Part shown: positions 15,151 to 24,649 of the stretch, piece after piece
Numbering within the stretch: position 1 is the first letter of the stretch
Layout of the letters: each line of letters opens with the position of its first letter
Source: Sulfurimonadaceae bacterium
GTDB lineage: Bacteria > Campylobacterota > Campylobacteria > Campylobacterales > Sulfurimonadaceae
NCBI GenBank assembly: GCA_016744905.1
Contig: JADGDM010000027.1
Span: forward strand, 1 to 34,853
Reading direction: 5' to 3'
Length of the DNA: 34,853 bases
The notes under the pieces: generated by a model
What the model saw: the letters and a program-made list of their open reading frames with translations, nothing else
The model's database searches: none
Told to the model about the DNA's origin: nothing
Made by a program: the position numbers and the translations under genes

Positions 15151-16923
15151 CTAGCTTTTTGCTTGTTCTCTAAGTTTGATGTGTAGGTCGCGAAGTTGAG
15201 TATTGTCTACTTCACTTGGTGCTTTTGTTAAGACACAAGATGCTTTTTGTGTTTTAGGAAAAGCGATAACGTCACGGATGCTGTCTTGCTCAGTTAAAAG
15301 CATGATTAATCTATCAAAACCGATAGCGAAACCACCATGTGGAGGTGCACCGAATTGTAGCGCGTCAAGTAAGAAACCAAATTTCTCAGCTTGCTCTTCT
15401 TCACCAATACCAAGAAGTTTGAAAATTTCTTGTTGCATGTCTTGTTTATGAATACGAATAGAACCACCACCAAGCTCAGTACCGTTTAAAACGATGTCAT
15501 AAGCGATTGATTGGATATCTTCGGGATCTTCCTCGTCAAGTGATGTTGGCATTGTAAATGGATGATGAAGTGCTTTGATTTTACCCTCTTCAACTTCAAA
15601 CATTGGAAAGTCCACAACCCATAAAAATTCAAATTGACCTGGTTTGATAAGGTTCATTTTTTCATGTTCTGCGATAAAGATTCTGAAACGTCCCATATAA
15701 TCAAGAACAGTTTTTTTATCACCCGCACCAAAGAAGACAACGTCGCCCACTTCAAGTTCAGTACGTTCGATAATTAATGCGATGTCTTCTTCAGAAAAGA
15801 ATTTAGTGAGTGGACCTTTAAGACCATCCTCTTTCATCTGAAAATAACCCAGACCATGTGCGCCAAATTTACGTACATAATCTTCAAAACCTTTCATCTC
15901 ACGTTTAGAGAAGATGGTATCACCTGCAGGTACTTTTAGTGCTCTGATACGGTTCTTTTTTGCGTCACTTGCGATTTTAGTAAAGATCTCATTATCACAA
16001 CGGGTAAAGATATCAAGAACGTCAACCATCTTAAGGTCATAACGCATATCTGGTTTATCTGAACCATACCATTCCATAGCATCATTGTATGACATACGGT
16101 TAAATGGAGGTTTGATATCATGACCCGCTGCTTTAAACATAGAAATTAAAAGTTTTTCAGCAACAGCGATAACATCTTCTTGATTACAAAAACTCATCTC
16201 AACATCTATCTGAGTGAATTCTGGCTGACGATCAGCGCGCAGGTCTTCATCGCGGAAACATTTTGCGATTTGGAAATAACGATCAAATCCACCTACCATT
16301 AAAAGTTGTTTGAAAAGTTGTGGTGACTGTGGTAATGCATAGAATTCACCATCATGCACACGTGAAGGAACAAGATAATCACGAGCACCTTCTGGTGTTG
16401 ATTTTGTTAAAATTGGAGTCTCTACTTCAAGACAACCCTCTTCATCAAGAGTGTTACGCGCAGCGATAGCCACTTTAGAACGTAGTTTAAACGTCTCTAA
16501 TGACTTCTTGTTACGAAGATCAAGGTAACGATATTTTAGACGTGTCTCTTCACCAACATTATCATCACCAATAACAAATGGCATAGCTGCCGCTCTGTTC
16601 TCGATAATCAGCTCTGAAACAACAATCTCGATTTCACCTGTAGCTAAACGAGGATTTACAAGACCCTCACCACGAGCGCGTACTGTTCCTTTAGCAATAA
16701 GAACAAACTCATCACGTACACTGTCTGCAATTTTATGCGCTTCAGCATTGTCAGCAGGGTCACATACCAATTGAATAAGGCCCTCTTTGTCACGAATATC
16801 GATAAAGATAAGACCACCGTGATCACGGCTACTGTTTGACCAACCAGCAAGAGTTACCTCTTCGCCAACGTTTTTGATACTTAAATCTGTAGAAAAATGA
16901 CTTCTCAAGTGTAAAGTCCTCAT
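15151..16923 (-). CDS. aspS: Aspartyl-tRNA synthetase AspS
   Basis: A class IIb synthetase that charges tRNA-Asp. Campylobacterota enzymes are often non-discriminating and also charge tRNA-Asn for GatCAB, but specificity cannot be read here. The protein has 590 residues: an N-terminal OB-fold anticodon domain (about 1-110), the catalytic core with [20 protein letters not shown] and [20 protein letters not shown] (motif 2), a bacterial GAD insert (about 290-410), and motif 3 in [17 protein letters not shown]. No strong ribosome site precedes ATG 16923, which sits 15 nt from a TATAAT. Confidence 0.97.
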   Translation of the reverse strand: MRTLHLRSHFSTDLSIKNVGEEVTLAGWSNSSRDHGGLIFIDIRDKEGLIQLVCDPADNAEAHKIADSVRDEFVLIAKGTVRARGEGLVNPRLATGEIEIVVSELIIENRAAAMPFVIGDDNVGEETRLKYRYLDLRNKKSLETFKLRSKVAIAARNTLDEEGCLEVETPILTKSTPEGARDYLVPSRVHDGEFYALPQSPQLFKQLLMVGGFDRYFQIAKCFRDEDLRADRQPEFTQIDVEMSFCNQEDVIAVAEKLLISMFKAAGHDIKPPFNRMSYNDAMEWYGSDKPDMRYDLKMVDVLDIFTRCDNEIFTKIASDAKKNRIRALKVPAGDTIFSKREMKGFEDYVRKFGAHGLGYFQMKEDGLKGPLTKFFSEEDIALIIERTELEVGDVVFFGAGDKKTVLDYMGRFRIFIAEHEKMNLIKPGQFEFLWVVDFPMFEVEEGKIKALHHPFTMPTSLDEEDPEDIQSIAYDIVLNGTELGGGSIRIHKQDMQQEIFKLLGIGEEEQAEKFGFLLDALQFGAPPHGGFAIGFDRLIMLLTEQDSIRDVIAFPKTQKASCVLTKAPSEVDNTQLRDLHIKLREQAKS

Positions 16924-16938
16924 AGTTTATTTTTGGCG

Positions 16939-16944
16939 ATTATA
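16939..16944 (-). promoter_or_regulatory. -10 box of aspS-adk, with a very short leader
   Basis: TATAAT on the minus strand (GGTATAATCGCC) ends 15 nt before the aspS ATG, so the leader would be about 8-10 nt without a Shine-Dalgarno sequence. Confidence 0.5.
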
Positions 16945-17050
16945 CCTTTTTATACCTTTTTTTATGATAATCAAAAATTATGAGAAAGTTAAATCTTAAA
17001 TGTGCTAATATCGCTACTAATATATTATATAAATTTGGAGAGATAATAAT

Positions 17051-17563
17051 TTGAAAAATATTTTAAGTGCCTTTATATTCTTTGTATTTGTTGCTACTAA
17101 TCTTTATTCTTATGAATCAGAAGACCAGCTAGAAGTTGTTGTTATTGGGAAGGTTTCTAAGTTCGTTAAATGGGAAAGAGATCGTAAAAGTAGCTTTATT
17201 ATTACAGTGCTTGACAATGACTATGGAGATCTTTTTGATAAAACATATAAAGGTAAAAAGATTCAAAATAGACCGATTGAACTTAAATATATTAATTCTA
17301 TTGAGGAATTGAAATTTACACATGTTCTTTATATTGGTCACTCTAACTCTTCAAAACTTCAAAAAATTATGAAAAAAATAAAAAATAAAAATATTTTAGT
17401 CATTAGTAAAATTCGTGGTTTTGCCCAAAAGGGTGGTGTCATACAGATTGCTTTTGTCTCTAGAAAACCAAAGTTAACAGTCAATATTACTACTGCTAAA
17501 AGTAATAAACTAAAAGTAAGTTCGTCTTTGTTGAAAATATCTGAAATCGTGAAGGACAAATAG
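17051..17563 (+). CDS. YfiR-like (DUF4154) periplasmic protein
   Basis: A 170-residue secreted protein with signal peptide residues 1-20 (ILSAFIFFVFVATNLYS), then a DUF4154/YfiR domain. Typical signatures are VVVIGKVSKFVKWER, FTHVLYIG, NILVISKIRGFAQKGGVIQI and KLTVNITTAKSNKLKVSSSL. YfiR of Pseudomonas is the periplasmic repressor of the CHASE8-HAMP cyclase YfiN. A CHASE8-HAMP protein is encoded two genes downstream here. Unlike YfiR it has no cysteine, so redox control through disulfides is not possible. The start is TTG with GGAG 10 nt upstream. It is the first gene of a five-gene operon, and its 3' end abuts the receptor gene. Confidence 0.85.
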   Translation: MKNILSAFIFFVFVATNLYSYESEDQLEVVVIGKVSKFVKWERDRKSSFIITVLDNDYGDLFDKTYKGKKIQNRPIELKYINSIEELKFTHVLYIGHSNSSKLQKIMKKIKNKNILVISKIRGFAQKGGVIQIAFVSRKPKLTVNITTAKSNKLKVSSSLLKISEIVKDK

Positions 17564-17565
17564 TG

Positions 17566-19890
17566 ATGAAAAATCAATTTTTAATATCATTAATAACAGC
17601 GCAACTTCTACTCACAAACACAGTGTTTGCAGAAGAAGACCTATTTGACGTTGATCTATCAGATATCTTATCAATGGAAAGTGAAGTTAAAGCAGAACTC
17701 GGTTCACGTAGTGGTGGTCAAGATGTTACTAAGGCACTCTCTCCTGTGGATGTTATTACCAGCGAACAGATAGATGGTAGTGGCTTGACCTCTTTAACAG
17801 ATGTGCTCCGTTATTTTGTTGCAGGTTTTAATGCGCCTGAGACTTCTGTGGCTGATGGAAGTGATCATGTTCGTGCTTTTACACTTCGAGGCATGAGTCC
17901 AGATCAGATATTGGTTTTGATTAATGGTAAAAGAGTACATACATCTTCTTTGATGAATGTTAATGGAACTATCGGTCGTGGCTCATCCAATGTAGATCTT
18001 GATACCATTACCTTACGTTCTATAGAAAAAGTAGAGATTTTACGTGATGGAGCAGCGGCGCAGTATGGTTCAGATGCGATAGCGGGTGTGATAAACATTA
18101 TCTTAAAAGGTTACGGACATGATAACAGTGTCAGTGCTCATGTGGGTTCGAGATTAGAAGGTGATGGAAAGCAACTTCAAGTTGATAGTTTTTTAACACA
18201 CGCTCTTGATTATGATGGTTTTATTAACTTAAGTTTAGAAGCCAAAGGACAAGAGTCAACACAGCGCTCTGGATTGGACCGGAGAACAACACCCTCATCT
18301 ATTCATACTAAGGTAGGATTACCCGAGTCAAAGAGCTTTTTAAGTGCTTTAAGTGTTGAAATACCTCAAGAAAATGGCTTGAATATATATCTAAATGGAA
18401 CATTTTCTTATAAAGAGTCTCTTTCAAGTGCATTTTTTAGAGCACCAAATAGTGACTTGAGTATTTATCCACAAGTAGCCGTGGACAAATATCCTGATGG
18501 ATTTTTACCACTACTGGGACTTAAAAACTTAGACACTTCGGGCGCACTGGGTGTTAAAGGTGAGTTTGGTGATGGCTATATTTGGGACTTAAGTAATGTC
18601 GTGGGATTTAATAATATCTCTTATGGTATTAGTGAGAGTATAAATTACGACTTTAATTCTGAGCAAAGTTCTTTTGATAATGGATCAAGCCAGTTTTTAC
18701 AAAATACAACGAATTTTGACTTACTTAAAATCATTGATGACTTTAAACTTGCGGGTGGTTTAGAATATAGATATGAAAACTATCAACTGCGCGCTGGGGA
18801 AGAGAGCTCTTATGATACCGCTGGCTCTCAAGGTTTATCAGGTTTTAGGCCTTCAAATGAGACAGACTCTTCTCGAGGTAGTTTTGCGCTCTATTTTGAT
18901 GGTACTTATGATATAACTTCAAACTTTATAGCTGAATTTGCAAGCCGGTATGAGAATTATTCTGACTTTGGTGGAACCACCAACTTTAAACTGGCTCTGG
19001 CTTACAATCCCATAGAAGAGGTACTTTTACGCTCTTCTGCCAGCACTGGATTTAGAGCGCCTTCTTTGGCTCAGTCGAATTATTCTCAAATTTCATCATT
19101 TGTTGATGATGTGGGTCTTTTGACACATCAAGGAACCTTTAAACCTAACCATGAGGTGTCTCAATCATTAGGGGCACAAGATTTGGATGTTGAGCAGTCT
19201 CAACACTTTACCCTTGGAGGTCTTTATAAAGCTACAAGAAACAGCATAATTAGTGTTGATTTTTATTATGCCTTAGTCGAAGATCGTATTATGCTTTCTG
19301 ATGAATTAGATATTAATACGGCATTACAAGCCAAGTATGGAATTGATAAAGCAAGATTTTTCACCAATGCCGTAGATACCCAAACCAGTGGGGTTGATAT
19401 TAAAATGAATCATCTACAAGAGTTTGAAAATAGTTCCAGTTTGGATATGGGTTTTTGGTTTAATTATAATGAAAATATTGTGAAATCTTTTAATGATGAT
19501 AATATCAATCGAACAAATTCTTACGAGCAGATTGATCGTTTAGAAAATGGTCAACCAAAGACGTCGTTAAAACTGTTAAGTAACTATAAAATAGAAGATA
19601 TAGTCTGGGGTGTTAATTTAAGCCGTTTTGGTGAATATCAACAAGTTCGAGATGATGTGGCTTATGATTTTGCAGCGCGCTGGACAGTGGATACGGATCT
19701 CTCTTATCAATTTAGCTCAAGCACAAAAATATCATGTGGTGGAATTAATATCTTCAATAATCTACCAAATGAATGGGATGGATTAGAAGGTGTGGCTTAT
19801 GGTTCTAATGGAATCAAAACGTATTCTAGATATTCTCCATTTGGTTATAGTGGGGCGTATTACTATGCCAAAGTTGGCGTAACATTTTAA
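17566..19890 (+). CDS. TonB-dependent outer-membrane receptor
   Basis: A 774-residue protein with signal peptide residues 1-23 (cut after NTVFA). The plug domain (about 50-180) shows SPVDVITSEQIDGSGLTSLT, DQILVLINGKRVHTSS and VEILRDGAAAQYGSDAIAGV. A 22-strand beta-barrel follows and ends in the aromatic terminus YYAKVGVTF. The ligand is unknown. No ExbB/ExbD/TonB genes are nearby, and no N-terminal signalling (STN) domain is seen. I prefer ATG 17566 over GTG 17563, since AAGGA lies 9 nt away. It sits between a YfiR-like protein and a CHASE8 sensor, suggesting the receptor is a signal input for them as well as or instead of an importer. Confidence 0.93.
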   Translation: MKNQFLISLITAQLLLTNTVFAEEDLFDVDLSDILSMESEVKAELGSRSGGQDVTKALSPVDVITSEQIDGSGLTSLTDVLRYFVAGFNAPETSVADGSDHVRAFTLRGMSPDQILVLINGKRVHTSSLMNVNGTIGRGSSNVDLDTITLRSIEKVEILRDGAAAQYGSDAIAGVINIILKGYGHDNSVSAHVGSRLEGDGKQLQVDSFLTHALDYDGFINLSLEAKGQESTQRSGLDRRTTPSSIHTKVGLPESKSFLSALSVEIPQENGLNIYLNGTFSYKESLSSAFFRAPNSDLSIYPQVAVDKYPDGFLPLLGLKNLDTSGALGVKGEFGDGYIWDLSNVVGFNNISYGISESINYDFNSEQSSFDNGSSQFLQNTTNFDLLKIIDDFKLAGGLEYRYENYQLRAGEESSYDTAGSQGLSGFRPSNETDSSRGSFALYFDGTYDITSNFIAEFASRYENYSDFGGTTNFKLALAYNPIEEVLLRSSASTGFRAPSLAQSNYSQISSFVDDVGLLTHQGTFKPNHEVSQSLGAQDLDVEQSQHFTLGGLYKATRNSIISVDFYYALVEDRIMLSDELDINTALQAKYGIDKARFFTNAVDTQTSGVDIKMNHLQEFENSSSLDMGFWFNYNENIVKSFNDDNINRTNSYEQIDRLENGQPKTSLKLLSNYKIEDIVWGVNLSRFGEYQQVRDDVAYDFAARWTVDTDLSYQFSSSTKISCGGINIFNNLPNEWDGLEGVAYGSNGIKTYSRYSPFGYSGAYYYAKVGVTF

Positions 19891-19898
19891 GGACAAAC

Positions 19899-21368
19899 AT
19901 GAAAGCTAAAGGTTTTATATCAATTAAAATTAAATTGGTTGTTTTGCTAAGTGCAAGTGCATTTTTAGCGATTTTACTCTCTTCAATAGTAATTTTTTCT
20001 TATACATTTTTAAGTACAAAAGAGACTGCTTTAAAAAACCTTTCTCAAATGACAACACTTATTGGACAAAATTTAGTAGCGCCTATCGAGTTTGATGATA
20101 AAGATGCCGCCAATGTGATGTTACATTCACTTAGTATTGACGAAAATATTAAAGGTGCCTATATATTTAAAGGGGTAGAACTTTTTACCAGTTTTGTGAA
20201 AAAAAATGAGAGTCGTAATCTTATTTCAGAAACCATCCTTTTTGTCTATGATAAACATGATAAAAAAGAGTCTATCGCCTATATGGATATGAGTGATATT
20301 GTTATTAGTTATCCTATATATTCTTCTGATGAGTTTATCGGTACGTTTACGATTGTAAGTGATACTTCGGATATTAAAGATGCTTTAAGTTCACAAGCAT
20401 TGATGGAGTTTATAGTTTCCATTGTGGTATTGTTGTTTATTATTTTTATCGCTTTTAAAATTCAAAATATGTTTACTAAACCTATCATCGACCTCTCTTT
20501 GGCGATGGAAGAGTTCTCCAGAACTAAAAAATCGAATTTAAAAATGGAAGTAACGAAGGCAGAAGATGAGTTTAAATCACTTTTCAGTGGTTACAATCTT
20601 ATGTTGGAGACTTTATCTGAAAAAGAGTTAGAATCTGAACAAAGTGATTTGAGTGATAAAAAGTCATTAGGTTTTATCTCATTAATTCAAAATTCTTTAT
20701 CGCCAAATGAACAAGAATTTCGAAAATATTTTGCTGATTACTTTATGGTTTCTAATACTACTAATCTTGTTAGTCCACACACCTTTCTTATCCAAAGTCT
20801 TCGAAAAGAAAAAGATGAGTGCCTTATTATTACTATGAACTGTAGTATGTCTGCAGAGCAGGGTGCATTAGAGACTGTTTTAATGAAAAATATTGAGCAT
20901 CAAATTGTTAGTAAATTGAGAAATAGTAGCGAGGAAATTAGTCCAGCAGCTATTTTAAAAGAGTTTAATATCAAAATTAAAAATATGTTGAAATTAAGAA
21001 ATAAAACAGACATAGAAGCAGCAGGCTTTACAGGCAGTGTACTCTATGTTAATAATGACACGAGAAGCTTGAAATATGCAGGTGCTACGTCTAAACTACT
21101 GTATACCGACAGCCATCATAAACTGCAAATGTTTGAGGGTGATCGTAGAAGTATAGGTTATTTTGGTGCTGTTAACGGTGACCCTTTTAATGAATATGAA
21201 CTAGATATAAAAGAGGGCATGCGGATATTCGTTTCAACTCAAAATTCAGCACGCTGTGAAGAGAAAATAGATGATTTTAAACATGAAGAATTTTCACTAT
21301 TAAAAGAGCGTCTACTTGAAGAGTTGACAGATAAGGACTTTATGTTGATAGGACTTGAAGTTAAATAA
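19899..21368 (+). CDS. CHASE8-HAMP protein with degenerate PP2C/SpoIIE domain
   Basis: A 489-residue inner-membrane protein: TM1 (11-34), a CHASE8-like periplasmic domain (about 37-165; LSQMTTLIGQNLVAPIEFDD), TM2 (168-190), HAMP (about 191-240) and a C-terminal domain resembling SiaA/RsbU-type PP2C phosphatases (about 255-489). The fold is suggested by GFISLIQNSLSP, SLKYAGATSKLLY and GDRRSIGY. The metal-site motifs are not kept: the GGD region reads NLVSPHTF, the DxTGHG motif reads MNCSMSAEQG, and the late TDG reads STQNSA. It is therefore likely inactive as a phosphatase and may act as a protein-binding output. The YfiN-like sensor half suggests control by the YfiR-like protein. Confidence 0.82.
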   Translation: MKAKGFISIKIKLVVLLSASAFLAILLSSIVIFSYTFLSTKETALKNLSQMTTLIGQNLVAPIEFDDKDAANVMLHSLSIDENIKGAYIFKGVELFTSFVKKNESRNLISETILFVYDKHDKKESIAYMDMSDIVISYPIYSSDEFIGTFTIVSDTSDIKDALSSQALMEFIVSIVVLLFIIFIAFKIQNMFTKPIIDLSLAMEEFSRTKKSNLKMEVTKAEDEFKSLFSGYNLMLETLSEKELESEQSDLSDKKSLGFISLIQNSLSPNEQEFRKYFADYFMVSNTTNLVSPHTFLIQSLRKEKDECLIITMNCSMSAEQGALETVLMKNIEHQIVSKLRNSSEEISPAAILKEFNIKIKNMLKLRNKTDIEAAGFTGSVLYVNNDTRSLKYAGATSKLLYTDSHHKLQMFEGDRRSIGYFGAVNGDPFNEYELDIKEGMRIFVSTQNSARCEEKIDDFKHEEFSLLKERLLEELTDKDFMLIGLEVK

Positions 21369-21384
21369 AACCAATTGGATAACT

Positions 21385-22929
21385 ATGCATAATTTTTTTA
21401 CAAATAAACTTGTTTTTTTAGTCACCTTACCTCTGATTTTCATCTCTGTATATGCCTTACATAGTATGAAAGAGCGTCTACAATACGATGCTATGGAGCA
21501 GTTAAAAGGGCACATGTTGGAGTTGGTTCAGCATTATGCATCTAGTATCGGATCTGAGCTTGATAAAACATCAACCATCACCAATACAACAGCTCTTTAT
21601 TTGGCCACTAATCCAATTAAAAATAGACAGGTGCATTATGAGTTGTTAGAAAATAACTTAAATCAAAATAAGGTTATTTATGGCGCAGCAATAGCCTATG
21701 AAAAATCTTACTTTGAAGATGATGCTCTTTTTGCTCCTTATGTTTTTCGTGAAAATGAGAGTTTAAAACGTATGGAATTATCTGCAGATGCCTATGATTA
21801 TACGGAATCCTCATATGCTTGGTACAACTCGGCAAAAAATCAGATGAGTAATATCTGGTCTGAGCCTTATGTCGATGAGGATGCTGGAGACATTTTAATG
21901 ATTACCTACTCTTCACCTATTATTAAAAAGGGGAAGTTTAAAGGGGTCGTGACGGCTGATTTGGATTTAGGACGTTTAAATAAAACATTAAATTTAGATG
22001 GTTTGGTTGGTAGTGATTATGTAATTTTGACCAATACTGGGCATTTTGCTTATCATACAAGTAAAGAATTGATTGGAAAATCATTTATAAATATTGCAGA
22101 TGAACTTGGTTTTGAACGTTCAATTTATATCGCACGTAAAATGATTACAGGTGAAAAAGGATATGTTGAACTTGCAGATAAAGAGAATAAGGTTGAGATG
22201 ATTTTTTATGCACCAATTGGTGATTATGGATGGAGTTTTGCCTTAGCTTTAAAAAAAGAGAGTGCTTACAATATCGTTTTTGACAATACTGATTACACCT
22301 TAGTATGGACACTTTTTATATTGATTATCGGTATGATATTGGCACTTTTAGTGTCAAATTACTCTTTATTGAAACCTATCAAAAGATTGAAAGCAGGTAT
22401 CGAAAAGTTTAAAAATGGGAAGCAAGAGAATTTTAATATTAATGATTATCCATTAGAATTTAAAACACTCGCCCATAATACTTTTAAGATTTTAGAAGAG
22501 AACCAAGGGGCATTAAAACAATATTCATCAGATGATTTAATCCAAAAAAGTTCTATCATTAATCAAGAGATACTATTAAAGCAAGCAGATAAAAGGATTA
22601 TGGGACTGCTTTCATCTGCGCAAAATCCTGTTGTTATTATCAACTCAATGGGCGAGATTTTAGCTACCAATAATAAAAGTGAGAGTATCTTGAAATTGAA
22701 GGTAAAAAACATGATAGGTGAGAGTATTTTGTATTTTATTGATGAACAAGATAAAGATCTGTTTTCATTAACCCTTGAAGAACTTTTTGCGACCAATGAG
22801 GACAAAGAGATTACGTCAATTACCATAGTTAGTCGAACCAATGTCCGTCATAAAGTTAAAGCGATTTTTAAACCTGTCTTTATCAGTGAAGACGATATTG
22901 AAGCCAATATTGTTTTTATTAGGTTGTAA
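21385..22929 (+). CDS. dCache-HAMP-PAS sensor protein without output domain
   Basis: A 514-residue inner-membrane protein: TM1 (about 7-24), a double-Cache periplasmic domain (about 40-300; AYAWYNSAKNQMSNIWSEPY and FKGVVTADLDLGRLNK), TM2 (305-326), HAMP (327-380) and a PAS domain (about 402-514; NPVVIINSMGEILATNNKSE). It stops after the PAS, with no kinase, GGDEF, phosphatase or chemoreceptor domain. This is not an obvious truncation, since the next gene follows after 1 nt. dCache-HAMP inputs of this kind head SiaA-type phosphatases, so with the preceding protein it may form a split or two-sensor complex. ATG 21385 is preferred over an in-frame TTG at 21355 inside the previous gene. Confidence 0.82.
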   Translation: MHNFFTNKLVFLVTLPLIFISVYALHSMKERLQYDAMEQLKGHMLELVQHYASSIGSELDKTSTITNTTALYLATNPIKNRQVHYELLENNLNQNKVIYGAAIAYEKSYFEDDALFAPYVFRENESLKRMELSADAYDYTESSYAWYNSAKNQMSNIWSEPYVDEDAGDILMITYSSPIIKKGKFKGVVTADLDLGRLNKTLNLDGLVGSDYVILTNTGHFAYHTSKELIGKSFINIADELGFERSIYIARKMITGEKGYVELADKENKVEMIFYAPIGDYGWSFALALKKESAYNIVFDNTDYTLVWTLFILIIGMILALLVSNYSLLKPIKRLKAGIEKFKNGKQENFNINDYPLEFKTLAHNTFKILEENQGALKQYSSDDLIQKSSIINQEILLKQADKRIMGLLSSAQNPVVIINSMGEILATNNKSESILKLKVKNMIGESILYFIDEQDKDLFSLTLEELFATNEDKEITSITIVSRTNVRHKVKAIFKPVFISEDDIEANIVFIRL

Positions 22930-22930
22930 T

Positions 22931-24649
22931 ATGAAGCTTACCTTATTTAAATTTATTTTCATTATCTTGGTTACTTCAAGCACATTGGTAGCTCAAAACC
23001 TTTTTATGGGTGAAGTCAATGATGAAAGTACGATTGAACTTTTAAAAAGTAATACTAAAAGAATCAATGAATCTAATAAGATGAGTAACAGAGCAAAAAC
23101 TGAACAATCTTTGACACTTCTTTTTGCTAACATAGAAGAGAAAAAAGAGGTCATTCAGGATTTAGAAGAGCAACTTTCTAGTACAGATGATATACAAGTT
23201 CAAGAGACTTTAGTTGCACGTCTTGAAAAAGAAAAACTAAACTATAAGCAGTTACAAAAATCTCTTGTTCAGCTGAGTGTTGGCTCTATTGATGTTAAAG
23301 ATCTACAGATAGGTGAAAAAAAAGAGAAGGTAAGCTTTGATAAAAGTGTAGATGATATTTTTGAACCTTTCGCCATTATGTTGATGCGCTTTACAGAGGT
23401 TCCACGAGAGATTGAACAGACCAACCTTGAGATCCAAGCAGTCAATCAAAAAATATTGAAACTTGATACTGCCGTAAAAAATTTAAATTCTTATAAAACA
23501 CTCTCAAGCAGTTTACAGTTTAAAATTGATCAACTCGCAGGAGATTATGCACAAAAGAGATTGATTCTTTTACATAAGCAAAATTCTCTTTTAGCCCAGC
23601 TAGAAAAGTTGAAAAAATCACAAGATGAACCTGTAGAAGAGCTTTTTAAAAGTGTATGGGAATTTTTAAATACACATGGTCTTAGCGTTGTTTTTGCGTT
23701 GTTAACTTTTCTTTTGACTAATGGAATACTTTATCTATTAAAAAGTCTTTTCGAGCGCTTTATTAACTCAAAAACACGTTCTAAAAATGAGATATTTATC
23801 TATCGTTTAAGTGGAATTATATTTTCTTCATTATCATTTGTAATAGCAACGAGTCTTGCTTTAGCCGTGATTTATGCGCGTTCAGACTGGTTGGTATTTG
23901 CCTTGGCTCTATTTATCCTTTTTATGGCGCTATGGTCTCTTAAAAATGCTTTACCGCAATACTTTCAAGAGATGTTGATGATTCTAAATATTGGTGTGAT
24001 AAGAGAAGATGAACAGACTGTATATAAAGGGATCCCTTATATTGTGGATAAAATATCTTATCATGCAACATTGCGCAATCCTTTTTTAAGCAATGCCAAA
24101 ATTAGACTTTCATTAAATGAACTGGAAAAACTAAATTCAAGAGAGTTGTTTGAGACAGAAACTTTGTTTCCAACACGTGTTAGTGATTATGTATTGATTG
24201 AGAAAAGTTATGGAAAGATACGCTTTCAATCTCCAAGATATGTTGAATTAGAAACATTAGGCGCAGCTATAAAAACCTATGAAACGACAAACTTTTTAAA
24301 ATTAAACCCAGTTAACCTAAGTAAAAATGGTTTTACGGTTATCTTAGCTATAGCCATTGATCATAAGCATAAAAATAATGCGAGCAATAACATTGTTCAG
24401 ATGTTAGAAAAAGGTCTCAATAGAGCTTTAAGTGAGGAGGAGTTTTTTCCTCATCTTAATAAGCTGTGGGTGAATTATTCGGAGACGACTTTAAATACTT
24501 TAGAACTAAAAGTCCTGGCATCATTTGAAGGTGAAGCGGCTGAGTTTTATTATTATATTGATAGAACTATTCGCGCGCGTGTGTTAGAAGAGTCGAACAA
24601 AAATGGATGGAAAATTCCTCATAATATTTTAGAAATTAATCAGCTCTAA
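22931..24649 (+). CDS. MscS-like membrane protein with periplasmic coiled coil
   Basis: A 572-residue protein with a signal peptide (1-21), a long periplasmic coiled-coil region (about 35-235, Glu/Lys/Gln-rich), three membrane helices (about 250-273, 291-315, 319-338), then a cytoplasmic MscS-like beta domain (YKGIPYIVDKISYHATLRNP, about 365-384) and an alpha/beta tail. The layout resembles large MscK/YbiO-type MscS proteins. The pore-helix Gly/Ala pattern is not obvious, so channel activity is uncertain. A longer frame exists upstream, but ATG 22931 directly follows the previous stop and begins the signal peptide. It is the last gene of the operon, and its 3' end overlaps a convergent gene by 14 nt. 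Confidence 0.8.
   Translation: MKLTLFKFIFIILVTSSTLVAQNLFMGEVNDESTIELLKSNTKRINESNKMSNRAKTEQSLTLLFANIEEKKEVIQDLEEQLSSTDDIQVQETLVARLEKEKLNYKQLQKSLVQLSVGSIDVKDLQIGEKKEKVSFDKSVDDIFEPFAIMLMRFTEVPREIEQTNLEIQAVNQKILKLDTAVKNLNSYKTLSSSLQFKIDQLAGDYAQKRLILLHKQNSLLAQLEKLKKSQDEPVEELFKSVWEFLNTHGLSVVFALLTFLLTNGILYLLKSLFERFINSKTRSKNEIFIYRLSGIIFSSLSFVIATSLALAVIYARSDWLVFALALFILFMALWSLKNALPQYFQEMLMILNIGVIREDEQTVYKGIPYIVDKISYHATLRNPFLSNAKIRLSLNELEKLNSRELFETETLFPTRVSDYVLIEKSYGKIRFQSPRYVELETLGAAIKTYETTNFLKLNPVNLSKNGFTVILAIAIDHKHKNNASNNIVQMLEKGLNRALSEEEFFPHLNKLWVNYSETTLNTLELKVLASFEGEAAEFYYYIDRTIRARVLEESNKNGWKIPHNILEINQL

Noticed and set aside
21355-21384. TTG start extending the dCache protein into the previous gene
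   Set aside because: ATG 21385 begins cleanly before the first membrane helix. The extension overlaps the upstream coding end and adds a charged, poorly structured stretch.
22841-22930. 30-residue N-terminal extension of the MscS-like protein
   Set aside because: It would overlap the dCache-PAS gene by 89 nt and hide an obvious signal peptide that begins at ATG 22931.
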